The notes beneath the pieces were generated by a model, which was given only the letters and a program-made list of their open reading frames with translations, ran no database searches and was not told the origin of the DNA. This document shows, one piece after another, positions 5,235-6,602 of a DNA stretch of 6,602 nt. The DNA comes from Sediminibacterium sp. GTDB lineage: Bacteria > Bacteroidota > Bacteroidia > Chitinophagales > Chitinophagaceae. Made by a program: the position numbers and the translations under genes. The stretch spans positions 1 to 6,602 of the forward strand of contig JAQBNJ010000003.1 of the NCBI GenBank assembly GCA_028288645.1, read 5' to 3'. Within the stretch, counting starts at the first letter, position 1. Each line of letters opens with the position of its first letter.

Positions 5235-6602
5235 ATGCGATCCAAAAACTATTTACGTGTTAAACCCATCAGTGCTTACAACAGCGAAATAAAATCAAGC
5301 GAACTAACGCGGACTCTCGGTAAATGGGAGCTTACGGCTATTGGCGTAGGTGCCGTGATCGGCGGCGGGATCTTTGTGTTAACAGGCGTTGCAGCAAACC
5401 TTTATGCTGGCCCCGCCCTGGCATTATCTTTTATCCTCGCAGGTATCGGTTGCCTGTTCGCGGCATTGTGTTATGCTGAGTTCGCAAGTATACTGCCGGT
5501 ATCAGGCTCTGCTTATGCCTATTCCTATGGGACGGTTGGGGAATTGTTTGCGTGGTTCATTGGCTGGAACCTGATCCTGGAATATATGATGGGCGCCACT
5601 ACGGTGGCGGTGAGCTGGTCAAAATATTTTGTAAAACTTCTGCATCTCGCGGGGCTTAACCATATCCCGCTGTGGCTGGTGAATGATCCCTTTACGGCGA
5701 ATGAACTGGCAGCAAAGTCAGGCCTCGCTCCTTTCCCCTTCGCCATCAACCTTCCTGCGGCTCTCATCGTCTGGCTTGTAACATGGATCCTCTATCGTGG
5801 CATTAAAGAATCCGCAAAAGTAAACAATGCGATCGTTGTGTTGAAAGTGGCCGCAGTGCTCTTCGTGATCGGTGTGGGAGCGTTTTACATTGACCCGGCA
5901 AACTGGCACCCGTTAGTCCCCGCAAGGGTAACGGATTCATCCGGCGTAAATCATTACGGGCTTTCCGGTGTGCTGACTGCTGCAGGCATCGTATTTTTTG
6001 CATTCATCGGTTTTGATGCGGTGTCAACACAATCGCAGGAAGCGGTCAACCCCACCAAAGACATACCATTTGCCATCATTGCATCGCTTGTCATATGTAC
6101 CACACTATACATTCTTGTCTCCCTTGTATTGACAGGTATGGTGAATTACAAATCGATAGATCTTGGCGCGCCGGTCGCATCTGCTTTTGATTCTGCAGGG
6201 TTGGGCTGGGCATCGCTGCTCATCACAATTGCCGCCGTGATCGGGTTGATATCGGTGATGCTTGTGATGCTGTTATCGCAGACGCGTATCTTTTTAAATA
6301 TGTCAAAAGATGGCCTTTTGCCGCCGCGCATGTTCGCAGCGATCCATCCTGTTCACAAAACGCCGTGGAAAAGCACGATACTACTGGGCGCTATCGCATC
6401 CATTGTAGCCGCTGTTACGCCCATTGAAAAAGCAACGAAAATGACAAGCATCGGCACCCTGTTCGCTTTCGCAATGATCTGCGCAGCGGTGCTGATCCTC
6501 CGGAAGAAAGAACCAAACCTTCACAGGCCTTACAAAGTAAAAAATGTAAGACTGGTTGCGTTTCTTGGCATCGCCTTTAACCTCTTGCTGATGCTTAGTC
6601 TT
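5235..6602 (+). CDS. APC-superfamily amino acid permease, C-terminus beyond the window edge
   Basis: The frame is open for 456 codons from ATG 5235 to the right edge. The family usually has about 460-500 residues, so only the end is missing. It is an inner-membrane transporter of the CAT/YfnA-like amino acid permease type. TM1 has GVGAVIGGGIFVLTG (about residues 37-51), the unwound substrate-binding glycine loop. SYGTVGELFAWFIGWNLILEYMMG follows in the TM3 region, and TM6 reads GIVFFAFIGFDAVSTQSQEAVNPTKDIP, the family hallmark. The loop QTRIFLNMSKDGLLPP after TM8 is also typical. Several further hydrophobic segments follow to the edge. It probably imports amino acids by proton coupling. The substrate is unknown, and the racemase 3 bases upstream makes an amino acid with a D-form use likely. 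Confidence 0.93.
   Translation, partial: MRSKNYLRVKPISAYNSEIKSSELTRTLGKWELTAIGVGAVIGGGIFVLTGVAANLYAGPALALSFILAGIGCLFAALCYAEFASILPVSGSAYAYSYGTVGELFAWFIGWNLILEYMMGATTVAVSWSKYFVKLLHLAGLNHIPLWLVNDPFTANELAAKSGLAPFPFAINLPAALIVWLVTWILYRGIKESAKVNNAIVVLKVAAVLFVIGVGAFYIDPANWHPLVPARVTDSSGVNHYGLSGVLTAAGIVFFAFIGFDAVSTQSQEAVNPTKDIPFAIIASLVICTTLYILVSLVLTGMVNYKSIDLGAPVASAFDSAGLGWASLLITIAAVIGLISVMLVMLLSQTRIFLNMSKDGLLPPRMFAAIHPVHKTPWKSTILLGAIASIVAAVTPIEKATKMTSIGTLFAFAMICAAVLILRKKEPNLHRPYKVKNVRLVAFLGIAFNLLLMLSL

Noticed and set aside
1..6602. Mobile element, CRISPR array, toxin-antitoxin pair or defence island
   Set aside because: No transposase, integrase, terminal repeats with target duplication, regularly spaced repeats, or recognised defence or toxin domains were found in either strand.

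Overview
The window looks like chromosomal DNA from a member of the Bacteroidota, and a Chitinophagaceae-like soil or freshwater species is my best guess. The grounds are start codons without clear Shine-Dalgarno sequences, promoter boxes of the TAnnTTTG type, a zinc-ribbon family I know mainly from Flavobacteriia and Sphingobacteriia/Chitinophagia, and a lipoprotein tail style common in that group. The assignment is inference from recalled family knowledge, because no search was run.

Left part (1 to about 1740). This stretch is visibly more AT-rich and looks like accessory or decaying DNA. A leftward lipoprotein gene runs off the left edge (complement 1-677). About 300 bases without a gene follow, holding an 11-bp inverted repeat just upstream of the lipoprotein promoter and a separate 7-bp hairpin. 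Next is a rightward zinc-ribbon gene split by a one-base frameshift (977-1349). Convergent to it is a 71-codon leftward ORF of unknown function that may be the tail of a larger protein (complement 1381-1596).

Right part (about 1740 to 6602). Six genes all point right: an LLM-class (luciferase-like) flavin oxidoreductase, a TetR-family regulator, a hotdog-fold thioesterase, a DinB-family protein, an aspartate/glutamate-racemase-family protein, and an APC-superfamily amino acid permease cut by the right edge. The 14-bp palindrome ATACCG-WW-CGGTAT occurs directly upstream of tetR and again directly upstream of the thioesterase gene. Each copy sits against or within a candidate promoter. The simplest reading is that the TetR protein represses its own gene and an operon of thioesterase, dinB, racemase and permease. 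The last three are separated by only 6 and 3 bases.

How they may work together: the permease would import amino acids, the racemase would interconvert stereoisomers, and the thioesterase, DinB protein and flavin monooxygenase would act on related small molecules or thiol/acyl derivatives. The effector and the real substrates cannot be read from the sequence. I see no tRNA, rRNA, CRISPR array, insertion sequence or clear new defence system. The most informative items are the paired operators and the frameshifted zinc-ribbon gene.
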